From JAFGCR01 sp964538225 (GTDB taxonomy: Bacteria; Patescibacteriota; Gracilibacteria; UM-FILTER-43-11), in NCBI GenBank assembly GCA_964538225.1, contig CAZIDW010000043.1:1-10748 (forward strand): 10,748 bases of DNA, given 5' to 3'. Shown in pieces: positions 1 to 5,760 of this stretch (positions within the stretch are counted from its first letter, which is position 1; each line of letters begins with the position of its first letter). A program made the position numbers and the translations under genes. Below the pieces are notes generated by a model that had not been told where the DNA came from, searched no databases, and saw only the letters and a program-made list of their open reading frames with translations.

Positions 1-741
1 GATCCGGACATCGGCCGGTTTGTAAGCCTTGATCCTTTAATCCTTGCTGAGAGCGCTAAGCCTTTCAGTTCTATTTTGGCAAACCCGCAGGCCCTGAACG
101 GATATAGTTATGTGCTGAATAATCCGCTGAGGTATGTGGATGAGGAGGGGGAATGGGAAATCGATGTTCATTACCATCTGACCTTCTTCTTGGGCATGAA
201 AGCTGGTCTTGATTTTTCTGATGCATTTGAAATTGCAAATTATGACCAAAAAACCGATGAAAACCCTGCTACTACGCCTTGGAATCCTGATATAGATGTT
301 CGTCAGAAATATCATTTTCCAATCAAAGAAGACATAGTATCCTTATTTGTAAAAGCGTCTGACAGCCTTAACAATAAAGACATTGGCCAGTTTATGCATG
401 CAGAACAGGATAAATTTGCTCATTATGGATATGGGCCGCTCATCGGCCATGTTTATGCTTGGCATTTCCCTGATAAAACCTACTTAAGAGTTAGAACTGC
501 TAATGCAATGGCTAAAGATTCTTTTCTGCTACTTAGACTATTTAATCGTCTTAAAAACGGAGCAGGAGATTTAAGTCTCGAGGATTATAACCAACAAACA
601 GAAGATATATGGAATGAAATTAAAGAAAATGTAAATAGTTTTAACAAATCGAAATCATTGGATAAAAAATTAAAAGGTTTATATCCAGATTTATATAAAG
701 ATGACGATAAAAGTGAGGATGAGGACGGAGGCGAAAAATAA
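1..741 (+). CDS. RHS repeat-associated core protein, C-terminal part with a putative toxin tip (5' end outside window)
   Basis: The reading frame is open from the first base, so the start lies upstream. The opening residues, DPDIGRFVSLDPL and then ALNGYSYVLNNPLRYVDEEG, are the hallmark end of the RHS core, the shell that encloses and releases a variable C-terminal toxin. The core ends near position 147. The tip of about 195 residues has HYH at 169-177, a DENP segment near 256-267, and an HAEQDKFAH stretch at 397-423 followed by GYGP, GH and HFPD. This spacing of His and Asp recalls zinc-dependent phospholipase C/P1-nuclease-like folds (DUF6765-like), but the assignment is inference. The tail is very acidic and lysine-rich. 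The tip is clearly more AT-rich than the core, as expected for a swapped cassette. A membrane protein follows 14 bases later, in the position of an immunity gene. Assignment as RHS is firm; toxin activity is unproven. Confidence 0.85.
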   Translation, partial: DPDIGRFVSLDPLILAESAKPFSSILANPQALNGYSYVLNNPLRYVDEEGEWEIDVHYHLTFFLGMKAGLDFSDAFEIANYDQKTDENPATTPWNPDIDVRQKYHFPIKEDIVSLFVKASDSLNNKDIGQFMHAEQDKFAHYGYGPLIGHVYAWHFPDKTYLRVRTANAMAKDSFLLLRLFNRLKNGAGDLSLEDYNQQTEDIWNEIKENVNSFNKSKSLDKKLKGLYPDLYKDDDKSEDEDGGEK

Positions 742-755
742 TTTATAATAAAATT

Positions 756-1070
756 ATGTACATTTTTACACTTTTAGTTTTTTGTATTTTAAGTATTCTG
801 CCATTTGTTTTTTTATGGCCTCTTTCGCGTAGCATAAGTAGTAGGAAAACAATTTTAATAATCCAATTATTATTATTTACGTACTGGAATATTGTTTATT
901 GGGGTGTTTTATATGGATATCTGCCAAGATCTTTAAGTGTTTTTGGTATAGGTGCTCCTGAAGGCTCAATTTTTATGCTTTATTGGTTATTTACTCCTGT
1001 AATGATAGGCGTTTTGTTTTTAGAAATTGTATTCCTTTTTATTTATTCTCTGCGGAAAAAATTTAAATAA
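756..1070 (+). CDS. Small membrane protein, candidate immunity protein 1
   Basis: This 104-residue protein is mostly hydrophobic, with three likely membrane helices at about residues 3-23, 32-54 and 72-97 and a positively charged C-terminus (RKKFK). I recognise no named family. It starts 14 bases after the stop of the RHS gene, in the place where immunity genes of polymorphic toxins normally sit, so a role in protecting the producer from the RHS tip is the best guess. A membrane immunity protein would fit a toxin acting on lipids or at the envelope. The gene is strongly AT-rich compared with pyrF or holB, which suggests acquisition with the toxin tip. No good ribosome binding site precedes the ATG, apart from a GGAGG inside the toxin 3' end about 25 bases upstream. 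It could also be an unrelated small membrane protein. Confidence 0.6.
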   Translation: MYIFTLLVFCILSILPFVFLWPLSRSISSRKTILIIQLLLFTYWNIVYWGVLYGYLPRSLSVFGIGAPEGSIFMLYWLFTPVMIGVLFLEIVFLFIYSLRKKFK

Positions 1071-1072
1071 TC

Positions 1073-1102
1073 ATGACCCAGCGGCGCATCTACCAGTGCG
1101 CC
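1073..1102 (+). repeat. Direct repeat, copy A (RHS gene 5' end)
   Basis: These thirty bases begin at the ATG of the collapsed RHS gene and encode MTQRRIYQCA. They match 1784-1813 at 27 of 30 positions. Each copy lies a few bases after the stop codon of a membrane (candidate immunity) gene. The repeat therefore marks the junction between successive RHS units. Confidence 0.8.
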
Positions 1103-1325
1103 TTCCCGATTTTCACAGCCTATTTTTTATTGGCATTGTTTTTATGCATACCCCTTGCCAGCGCCAAAGGCGTGGATCCTGAGGAAAAAGTCTACTACTA
1201 CCTGCACGACCATTTGGGCGGGGTGGATGTGGTGACGGATGAAAACGGTGATGTGGTCCAGTGATGAATTATTTATCTCTTGAAACTAAGGACGAAACAA
1301 AAATTGCGAAAAAGGCTAAAAAATC

Positions 1326-1333
1326 AAAGGAGG
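1326..1333 (+). promoter_or_regulatory. Ribosome binding site that sets the start of the second membrane gene
   Basis: AAAGGAGG lies three bases before ATG 1337. It is one of the few strong Shine-Dalgarno sites in the window. It supports starting the second membrane gene at 1337 rather than at an upstream in-frame non-ATG codon, and it lies inside the decayed RHS tail, as expected for translational coupling. Confidence 0.7.
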
Positions 1334-1336
1334 AAG

Positions 1337-1777
1337 ATGACAAATAAGATTAACTTTATGAAGAATTCTCCATTAATCCATACACCATTGTGCATATATA
1401 TTATTATGTTGGTCCTTTACGTGGCATTACGTGGAATGAATGGTTTTGCAGATATAAAATGGAATGAATATTTATTTATTTTTTTGTTTTTTATAGCGCC
1501 TTTTTTATCTCTATTTTTTCATATTACCCTTTATAGAATATTGGCTAAAGAGAAAAAAGATTTTTTTCCTTTTATTTTTGCAGCGATTCCCGGATTTGCT
1601 CCGGGCGCTATGTTTGGCTATGGGCTTTTAGGTATGAGTCATAATGATACGATAATAGGATTTTTGTATTATATTTTCTTTTTTGGGTTATCAACAGCAT
1701 TTTTTTTCGGATTATTGGGTTTGATATATAATTCTATTTATATCTGGATCACAAAAAAAATCATCCACAAAGTTTAA
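1337..1777 (+). CDS. Multi-pass membrane protein, candidate orphan immunity protein 2
   Basis: This 146-residue protein starts at ATG 1337, chosen because of the strong AAAGGAGG just before it. It is very hydrophobic and aromatic. Likely membrane helices lie at about residues 17-31, 44-68, 76-98 and one or two within 105-140, with a basic end (KKIIHKV). No family is recognised. Its start lies 11 bases inside the end of the decayed RHS reading frame, an overlap typical of toxin/immunity pairs, so it probably protected against a toxin tip that is now deleted. It shares the extreme AT bias of the first candidate immunity gene. It shows no obvious sequence similarity to that protein beyond being a small membrane protein, consistent with two different toxin specificities. 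The function is inferred from position only. Confidence 0.6.
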   Translation: MTNKINFMKNSPLIHTPLCIYIIMLVLYVALRGMNGFADIKWNEYLFIFLFFIAPFLSLFFHITLYRILAKEKKDFFPFIFAAIPGFAPGAMFGYGLLGMSHNDTIIGFLYYIFFFGLSTAFFFGLLGLIYNSIYIWITKKIIHKV

Positions 1778-1783
1778 ACAACC

Positions 1784-1813
1784 ATGACTCCTCGGCGCAT
1801 CTACCAGTGCGCC
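1784..1813 (+). repeat. Direct repeat, copy B (RHS gene 5' end)
   Basis: Second copy of the 30-bp repeat at 1073-1102, with 27 of 30 bases identical. It starts six bases after the stop codon of the second membrane gene. Identity ends sharply at 1813. Confidence 0.8.
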
Positions 1814-1903
1814 TGGCAAAAAGCGAGAAATCCGACCCGTAGCGCAGAACCGCTCATTTATGGCGGTTCGCAGCGAAGGGCAAAAATGCAAAAATTTGCA
1901 TAA
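1784..1903 (+). pseudogene. Third RHS 5' end, truncated after ten codons
   Basis: ATG 1784 opens MTPRRIYQCA, nearly the same as the start of the signal peptide at 1073. After 1813 the similarity stops abruptly, and the frame runs through unrelated sequence to TAA 1901-1903 (39 codons in all). This looks like the stump of another RHS gene cut at a recombination or insertion breakpoint. Together with 1904-2105 it makes up a 328-base stretch with no convincing intact gene. That stretch holds a 7-bp hairpin (1847-1869), the long hairpin at 1881-1932 and two tiny open frames (1909-1995 and 1995-2072) that I do not call as genes. Confidence 0.55.
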
Positions 1904-1932
1904 TGCTAATGAAGAAAATTTTTGCATTTTTG
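1881..1932. repeat. 17-bp perfect inverted repeat (hairpin)
   Basis: Left arm 1881-1897 and right arm 1916-1932 are exact reverse complements separated by 18 bases. GGG at 1878-1880 can also pair with CCC at 1948-1950 across a bulge. The stem is AT-rich with A and T tracts. It lies at the end of the RHS locus and could serve as a transcription barrier, or be the end of a small mobile element. Seen directly; the role is a guess. Confidence 0.6.
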
Positions 1933-2105
1933 AAGATTCCCCTTTTGCCCGTATTTTGTGACATTCAACGTTTTAAATCGAGAGTGGATTTTTGATGATG
2001 TATACAAAGCCGAAAAAATATCAACAATATCCCTATCAATTCAAAGATGAAGATTTGATTGCGCAACTGTGATAGACTGATTATGTAAAACCTAAAAAAA
2101 ATCTT

Positions 2106-2651
2106 ATGATTGTACGTAACCCCGACCAACGTATTGCCATACTGGTAGACGTGCAGAATATTTATTATTCCGCGAAAAACCTGTACAACGCCAAGGTCAA
2201 TTTCAAAAACCTGCTTGCCCATGTTACTTACGACCGTCTTCTGGTACGCGCCATCGCGTATGTCATCAAGTCCGATCCTGATCTTAAAGAGGTACAGTTT
2301 TTCGACGCGCTCCACAATGCCGGCTTTGAAGTGAAGGAAAAAGACCTGCAGACCTTTTACGGGGGCGCGAAAAAAGGCGACTGGGACCTTGGGATCGCCA
2401 TGGACGCCATCCGCATGGGGCAAAAGGTGGATTCGGTGGTGCTGGTTTCCGGCGACGGGGATTTTAAGCCCGTGGTCAATTATTTACAGCAGGCATTTGG
2501 ATGCCTGGTGGAAGTCGTGGCTTTTAAGCGGACGGCGAACCATGAACTAATCGATATGGCGGATGATTTTACGAACATTGAAGATCATCACAGCTTAATG
2601 TTCAAAGCCAAACCAGTCCGCAAAAAACAGCCTCTAAAAACAACTAAATAA
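2106..2651 (+). CDS. NYN-domain (LabA/DUF88 family) putative RNase
   Basis: This 181-residue protein consists almost entirely of a NYN domain, a PIN-like fold in which acidic residues bind metal for RNA cleavage. The diagnostic pieces are in order: ILVDVQNIYYSA with Asp15, then KKGDWDLGIAMDAI with Asp92/Asp94/Asp100, then VLVSGDGDFKPVV with Asp117/Asp119. The last about 25 residues are a basic tail (KAKPVRKKQPLKTTK) that may contact nucleic acid. The length is normal for stand-alone LabA-like proteins. ATG 2106 gives a natural start just before the first beta strand, although no Shine-Dalgarno site is evident. The gene is convergent with pyrF, with only seven bases between the stops. The family is sure; the RNA target is unknown. 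Confidence 0.88.
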   Translation: MIVRNPDQRIAILVDVQNIYYSAKNLYNAKVNFKNLLAHVTYDRLLVRAIAYVIKSDPDLKEVQFFDALHNAGFEVKEKDLQTFYGGAKKGDWDLGIAMDAIRMGQKVDSVVLVSGDGDFKPVVNYLQQAFGCLVEVVAFKRTANHELIDMADDFTNIEDHHSLMFKAKPVRKKQPLKTTK

Positions 2652-2658
2652 ATCGGCT

Positions 2659-3585
2659 TTAAAATAATTGAGATAAGTCTTCCTTCATGGTCAATGCCGC
2701 TTGGCGGGCGGCCACATGGTACTCCTGTTCTTTCCATTTGTCGTCTTTCAGGTAAGCGAAAATAATCCCGCGGGAAGAATTGACGATAGCGCCCGTGCCG
2801 TTTTCATAAAAGCAGGGTTTTACGTCTTCCGCGCCACCCCCCTGCGCGCCGTACCCCGGCACCAGAAATATCTGATTGGGCATGAGGTTGCGGAGGACGC
2901 GGGCTTCTTCGGGGTAAGTGGCGCCCACTACTGCGCCAACAGAGGAATAGCCGGAATCACCAATCAGCCCCCGACCCCATCCTTCCACTAATGTCGCCAC
3001 CTCCTCATCCATCAGATGGTCTCCCACGGGTCGCCCCTGGATTTCATCCGCGGAGGGGTTAGAAGTGCGCACGAGCACAAATAGCCCCTTGCCCTGCTTC
3101 TGGCATACTTTGGTAAAAGGGGTGATGCCGTCCGCCCCCAGGTAAGGACTAACAGTTAGGGCGTCGGCATTGAGGGTGGGGGTGGGGTTGCCGAACACAT
3201 CCACCAGACCGAGGTGGCCGTTGGCGTAAGCTTCGGACGTAGAACCGATGTCATTTCGTTTCGCGTCGCCGATGACCAACAAGCCTTTTTCCTGAGCATA
3301 TTGAATAGTTTGTTCATAGGCGAATAATCCCGCGTGGCCGTATTGCTCATAAAAAGCGATCTGGGGCTTAACCGCCGGCACGATATCAGCGATGGCGTCG
3401 ATGATACCGACATTAAAAGCGATCAGTGCGGCGGACACGGCTTCCAGATTTTCACCCTTGTACTGCCTGACAGCCGCCTCTTTAATAAACGAGGGGATCG
3501 TATCCAGGCGGGGGTCAAGCCCCACTACGGTCGGGTTCCCGAGTTCTTTAATCCGATGAGCCAGACGGTCTCCAAAATGCTGCAT
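2659..3585 (-). CDS. pyrF: Orotidine 5'-phosphate decarboxylase, long (type 2) form
   Basis: The enzyme converts orotidine monophosphate to UMP, the last step of pyrimidine nucleotide synthesis, in the cytoplasm. The 308-residue length and the sequence fit the type 2 PyrF subfamily rather than the shorter form of about 230 residues. Visible landmarks are VVGLDPRLD (21-28), a beta strand with VKPQ (Lys73), the catalytic DAKRNDIG motif (Asp107, Lys109, Asp112) and a phosphate-binding FLVPGYGAQGG segment near the C-terminus. All key residues are present. It is the last gene of the minus-strand cluster, ten bases after the TPR gene, so the two are probably co-transcribed. No Shine-Dalgarno site is visible before the ATG. 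Other pyr genes are absent from the window. Confidence 0.93.
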   Translation of the reverse strand: MQHFGDRLAHRIKELGNPTVVGLDPRLDTIPSFIKEAAVRQYKGENLEAVSAALIAFNVGIIDAIADIVPAVKPQIAFYEQYGHAGLFAYEQTIQYAQEKGLLVIGDAKRNDIGSTSEAYANGHLGLVDVFGNPTPTLNADALTVSPYLGADGITPFTKVCQKQGKGLFVLVRTSNPSADEIQGRPVGDHLMDEEVATLVEGWGRGLIGDSGYSSVGAVVGATYPEEARVLRNLMPNQIFLVPGYGAQGGGAEDVKPCFYENGTGAIVNSSRGIIFAYLKDDKWKEQEYHVAARQAALTMKEDLSQLF

Positions 3586-3595
3586 ATTTTTTGTA

Positions 3596-4396
3596 TTAAG
3601 TGGTCATTATTTTTTCCATTTCATTCATTTTGATGCGCATATCCTGGGCGCTGTTGCGTGCCCGTTCGTTATACGGTTCCAAAGTGAGGATCTTTTCATA
3701 AGTAAACAAAGCATTCTCATAGTCATCCGCCATTGTGCAGGCATCAGCCAGTAAAAAAAGATAGTCGATCTCACGCGGTTTCAGTTCAGCGGCCCGCTTG
3801 AAACATTCCCCTGCCAGCGACGGGCGCATCAGTAATTGGTACAGGCGGCCTAAAGCCACCAGTTTCCGGTCATCTTTTTCATCCAGCTCAATCGCCTTCA
3901 CGTATTCCTGTACTGCTTCTTTAAACTGTTTCTTTTTAACATAGATCCTTGCCAGGCTTTCGTGGATATCCGGATTGCCGATATCTGTTTCAGCCAGCCG
4001 TTTGTATAAAGATTCCGCGCGCTTCAGATCTCCGCTTTCAAAATAAACAGTCGCCAGCTTCAGTGAGACCGGGAGCTCCTCTTTGGTAAGCGAGAGAGAA
4101 TGGATCAGTAATTTTTTGGCTTCCCCCCATTGCTCCTTGGTCATCGCCATCTCCGCTTTTCGCAATACCAATTTATACTGGGAAAAATCATATTTTTTTC
4201 CTTTTTGCTCTTTAAATAAAGCTTCCTTAAAACGTTCTTTTTGTATCTGCTGGCGTTCCTGTTGGAGTTCATCCACTTTCTGAGCCACTTCTTCTTTGAA
4301 TTTCTTTTTTTTCTCACGATTAAAAACATAATCACGTCGCATGACGATCATAATGATTGCGAAGAGGGCGCCGATAAACAAATAAACCTGGGGCAT
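3596..4396 (-). CDS. Membrane-anchored tetratricopeptide repeat protein
   Basis: This 266-residue protein has one N-terminal membrane helix (about residues 3-20). A highly charged, probably coiled-coil stretch rich in Lys, Glu and Gln follows (about 24-65), then about five TPR units from residue 75 to 245. The TPR signature is clear in runs such as KLATVYFESGDLKRAESLY, ESLARIYVKKKQFKEA and LLADACTMADDYENALFTYEKIL. TPR solenoids bind protein partners, so this is likely a scaffold at the inner face of the membrane. I start it at ATG 4394-4396; a TTG three codons upstream is possible. It sits between holB and pyrF, 59 bases after the holB stop and ten before pyrF. The partner is unknown, and the neighbours do not reveal it. 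Confidence 0.85.
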   Translation of the reverse strand: MPQVYLFIGALFAIIMIVMRRDYVFNREKKKKFKEEVAQKVDELQQERQQIQKERFKEALFKEQKGKKYDFSQYKLVLRKAEMAMTKEQWGEAKKLLIHSLSLTKEELPVSLKLATVYFESGDLKRAESLYKRLAETDIGNPDIHESLARIYVKKKQFKEAVQEYVKAIELDEKDDRKLVALGRLYQLLMRPSLAGECFKRAAELKPREIDYLFLLADACTMADDYENALFTYEKILTLEPYNERARNSAQDMRIKMNEMEKIMTT

Positions 4397-4409
4397 TGAC
4401 AGCAAACGA

Positions 4410-4451
4410 CAAAAATAAAATCAAAGGCGGGTGTTTTGTTTTTTATTTTTG
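4410..4451. repeat. 11-bp inverted repeat between holB and the TPR gene
   Basis: CAAAAATAAAA at 4410-4420 and its reverse complement at 4441-4451 flank a 20-base loop in the gap between holB and the TPR gene. It is very AT-rich, so any hairpin would be weak. It could modulate read-through, or be chance in an AT-rich spacer. Confidence 0.3.
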
Positions 4452-4455
4452 TTTT

Positions 4456-5388
4456 TTAACGTTCTGTCTGGACTAACAGATTTTCCAATGCGAGCTTCCT
4501 GTTGACGTTGCGGTCTATAAAATAACGTGTTTTTTCCAAACTTTCAAACAGATTCACAATATCGCGAAGAGAGAAGCGCCCGGAAAATGAAGGAGAAGAA
4601 GACTGTATATAGTCGAAAAGCAGTTTTCTTAAGTAGCGTGTGAACGCGTCTAGAAATTGGCCGACTTCAGCCTTGTCTTTTTCAATGCTGTCGATAAACA
4701 GGAACTTTTGGGAAAGGTCGTTTTTTTTCAGAAAGGTCTCGATTTGGTTATACAGTTTTTTTTGGGCCAGAAAAACCTCCTGATCTTTGATAAGGTTGAT
4801 GGCCAGACCTGGTCGCCCTTGGGCGATATTGACTATTTCATCGAGTTCCGCGCGTTCGCCAAAATTTTCTTTGAGATATTTTTTTAAAACACTGTCATCC
4901 ACAGTGGAAAAGTGAATATGGCGCGTCCGCGACTGAATAGTTAAAAGTACCTGGTCTAAATGGCTGGTCGTCAGTAAAAAAATCGTTTTCCCGGGTGGCT
5001 CTTCCAGCGTCTTTAAAAAAGAATTCTGCGCTTCGGCGGGCATACGCTCTATATTTTCGATCACGATCACTCGCCGGGCGCCCTGGCTGGTCAGGTTTGT
5101 TTTACGGATGAGCTCCCGGATATCGTCGATTTTAACAGCCTCCCCGTTGTCTTCCATAAAAATCGTATCGGAGTGGCTTTTAGAACGGATCTGTTCACAG
5201 GTCCGGCAGGTTTTACAATAATGATTCGGGCATTGGATGATATTGGCAAAGATCTTGGCTGTTCTGGATTTACCGCCTTGCCGCGGACCAGAAAAAAGAT
5301 AGGCATGACTTAGATTTTTTTCTTTAAAATCCTTTTCCAGCCCTAAAAGCTGCTGGGTGTGGCCGACGATATCCCACTGATATAGCAT
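4456..5388 (-). CDS. holB: DNA polymerase III subunit delta' (clamp-loader AAA+ protein)
   Basis: The clamp-loader subunit helps load the sliding clamp onto primed DNA. At 310 residues it is close to the usual length. It starts MLYQWDIVGHTQQLL, as clamp-loader subunits do, then has HAYLFSGPRQGGKS (Walker A, residues 34-41). A zinc-binding cluster with Cys53, Cys58, Cys61 and Cys64 follows, then a degenerate Walker B (VIVIENIERM), the SFLKTLEEPP motif and the sensor/SR region (TTSHLD, then QSRTR). The C-terminal third is helical and matches the collar region by position. The usual SRC motif of the family reads SRT here. It heads the minus-strand cluster holB-TPR-pyrF. A TATAAT lies six bases before the ATG, suggesting an almost leaderless transcript. 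Confidence 0.9.
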   Translation of the reverse strand: MLYQWDIVGHTQQLLGLEKDFKEKNLSHAYLFSGPRQGGKSRTAKIFANIIQCPNHYCKTCRTCEQIRSKSHSDTIFMEDNGEAVKIDDIRELIRKTNLTSQGARRVIVIENIERMPAEAQNSFLKTLEEPPGKTIFLLTTSHLDQVLLTIQSRTRHIHFSTVDDSVLKKYLKENFGERAELDEIVNIAQGRPGLAINLIKDQEVFLAQKKLYNQIETFLKKNDLSQKFLFIDSIEKDKAEVGQFLDAFTRYLRKLLFDYIQSSSPSFSGRFSLRDIVNLFESLEKTRYFIDRNVNRKLALENLLVQTER

Positions 5389-5394
5389 GAGGTG

Positions 5395-5417
5395 ATTATA
5401 ACGTGGGTGTTATTATA
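5395..5417 (-). promoter_or_regulatory. Candidate -10 elements for holB
   Basis: On the minus strand TATAAT occurs at 5400-5395 and again at 5417-5412. The nearer box ends six bases before the holB ATG, so initiation there would give a transcript starting at or next to the start codon. The farther one would give a leader of about 17 bases. No convincing -35 box accompanies either. Confidence 0.45.
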
Positions 5418-5432
5418 CACCATTACAAAGAC

Positions 5433-5489
5433 TCAGGAAACAGGACACAGAACTCAGCTGAATTCTGTGTGCCGGCTCCTGTTTCCTGA
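5433..5489. repeat. Large nested hairpin upstream of tRNA-Leu
   Basis: The outer arms 5433-5445 and 5477-5489 pair perfectly over 13 bp. Inside, CACAGAA 5446-5452 pairs with 5463-5469 over 7 bp around the loop CTCAGCTGAA, leaving TGCCGGC (5470-5476) as a one-sided bulge. It lies between the divergent holB and tRNA-Leu promoters. The function is unknown. Candidates are an insulator or terminator, or a small palindromic mobile element. Confidence 0.65.
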
Positions 5490-5496
5490 AAAGAAC

Positions 5497-5525
5497 TTGT
5501 TTTTAAGGGCAAAATTCACTAAAAT
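5497..5525 (+). promoter_or_regulatory. Likely promoter of tRNA-Leu
   Basis: TTGTTT (5497-5502) and TAAAAT (5520-5525) are separated by exactly 17 bases, a good sigma-70 type arrangement. Transcription would start near 5532, giving a leader of about 29 bases before the mature tRNA. Confidence 0.55.
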
Positions 5526-5560
5526 AATCGGGCTTTTATGTTTATTATGGGAAACGTTGA

Positions 5561-5645
5561 GCCCAGGTGGTGGAACTGGTAGACACGCGAGACTTAAAAT
5601 CTCGTTCCTTCGGGAGTGTGGGTTCGAGTCCCACCCTGGGCACCA
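5561..5645 (+). tRNA. tRNA-Leu (anticodon UAA)
   Basis: Acceptor arms GCCCAGG (5561-5567) and CCTGGGC (5635-5641) pair fully, followed by discriminator A and an encoded CCA (5643-5645). The anticodon stem is CGAGA/TCTCG, with loop CTTAAAA and anticodon TAA at 5595-5597, which reads UUA and UUG. A long variable arm (TCC-TTCG-GGA) is diagnostic of a class II tRNA, and the T arm is GTGGG-TTCGAGT-CCCAC. The total is 85 bases. All arms are intact, so it should be functional. Confidence 0.97.
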
Positions 5646-5646
5646 G

Positions 5647-5687
5647 CAATCGAATTGCCTAGTGTGGGCCTGCCTGCGATTCGATTG
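5647..5687. repeat. 9-bp inverted repeat just after the tRNA
   Basis: CAATCGAAT (5647-5655) and its exact reverse complement (5679-5687) flank 23 bases, two bases after the encoded CCA. It may be a processing or termination hairpin for the tRNA transcript, although no T tract follows. Confidence 0.4.
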
Positions 5688-5727
5688 AGCTCATTGACGT
5701 CCGGCAAAGGCAGGGCTCGACCTCGGA

Positions 5728-5745
5728 TCCCGATGTACATCGGGA
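5728..5745. repeat. 18-nt perfect palindrome
   Basis: TCCCGATGT and ACATCGGGA abut with no spacer, making a perfect 18-base palindrome in the spacer between tRNA-Leu and the CBS gene. It could be an operator for a dimeric protein, or a dispersed genomic repeat. Confidence 0.6.
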
Positions 5746-5760
5746 GAGAATGTAAAAAGT

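Larger units (their letters stand above)
1073..1347 (+). pseudogene. Collapsed RHS gene: signal peptide, one RHS repeat, frameshift, short tail
   Basis: From ATG 1073 the frame reads a signal peptide (basic start, hydrophobic core, SASA-type end near residues 28-32). It then gives YYYLHDHLGGVDVVTDENGDVVQ, a typical last RHS repeat, before stopping at 1262-1264. Family RHS proteins continue after VVQ with a motif like LMDYxPFG. Here one missing base at about 1262 would restore VVQ-x-MNYLS in the next frame. That frame runs through a lysine/glutamate-rich tail (AKKAKKSKEEDDK) to TAA at 1345-1347 and resembles the charged end of the first RHS gene. The signal peptide sits directly against the final repeat, so almost all of the RHS shell, the core and most of the toxin tip are gone. 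The 3' end overlaps the next membrane gene by 11 bases. Best read as a decayed second RHS gene. An active small secreted RHS peptide (63 aa) is possible but less likely. Confidence 0.65.

Noticed and set aside
1280..1336. Upstream start for the second membrane protein
   Set aside because: The 19 added residues are a basic shadow of the RHS tail frame, whereas AAAGGAGG lies immediately before ATG 1337.
1712..1927. Minus-strand 71-codon frame at the RHS edge
   Set aside because: It spans the end of the membrane gene, the repeat and the hairpin on the opposite strand, so it is most likely a by-product of those.
2701..2991. Plus-strand open frame opposite pyrF
   Set aside because: It is antisense to a confidently identified enzyme and has no recognisable features. 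Similar shadow frames opposite holB, L25, the DUF3048 gene, queA and the PEBP gene were dropped for the same reason.
5392..5688. 98-codon open frame across tRNA-Leu
   Set aside because: It reads through the tRNA and the hairpin, has no ribosome binding site and has no protein-like composition.
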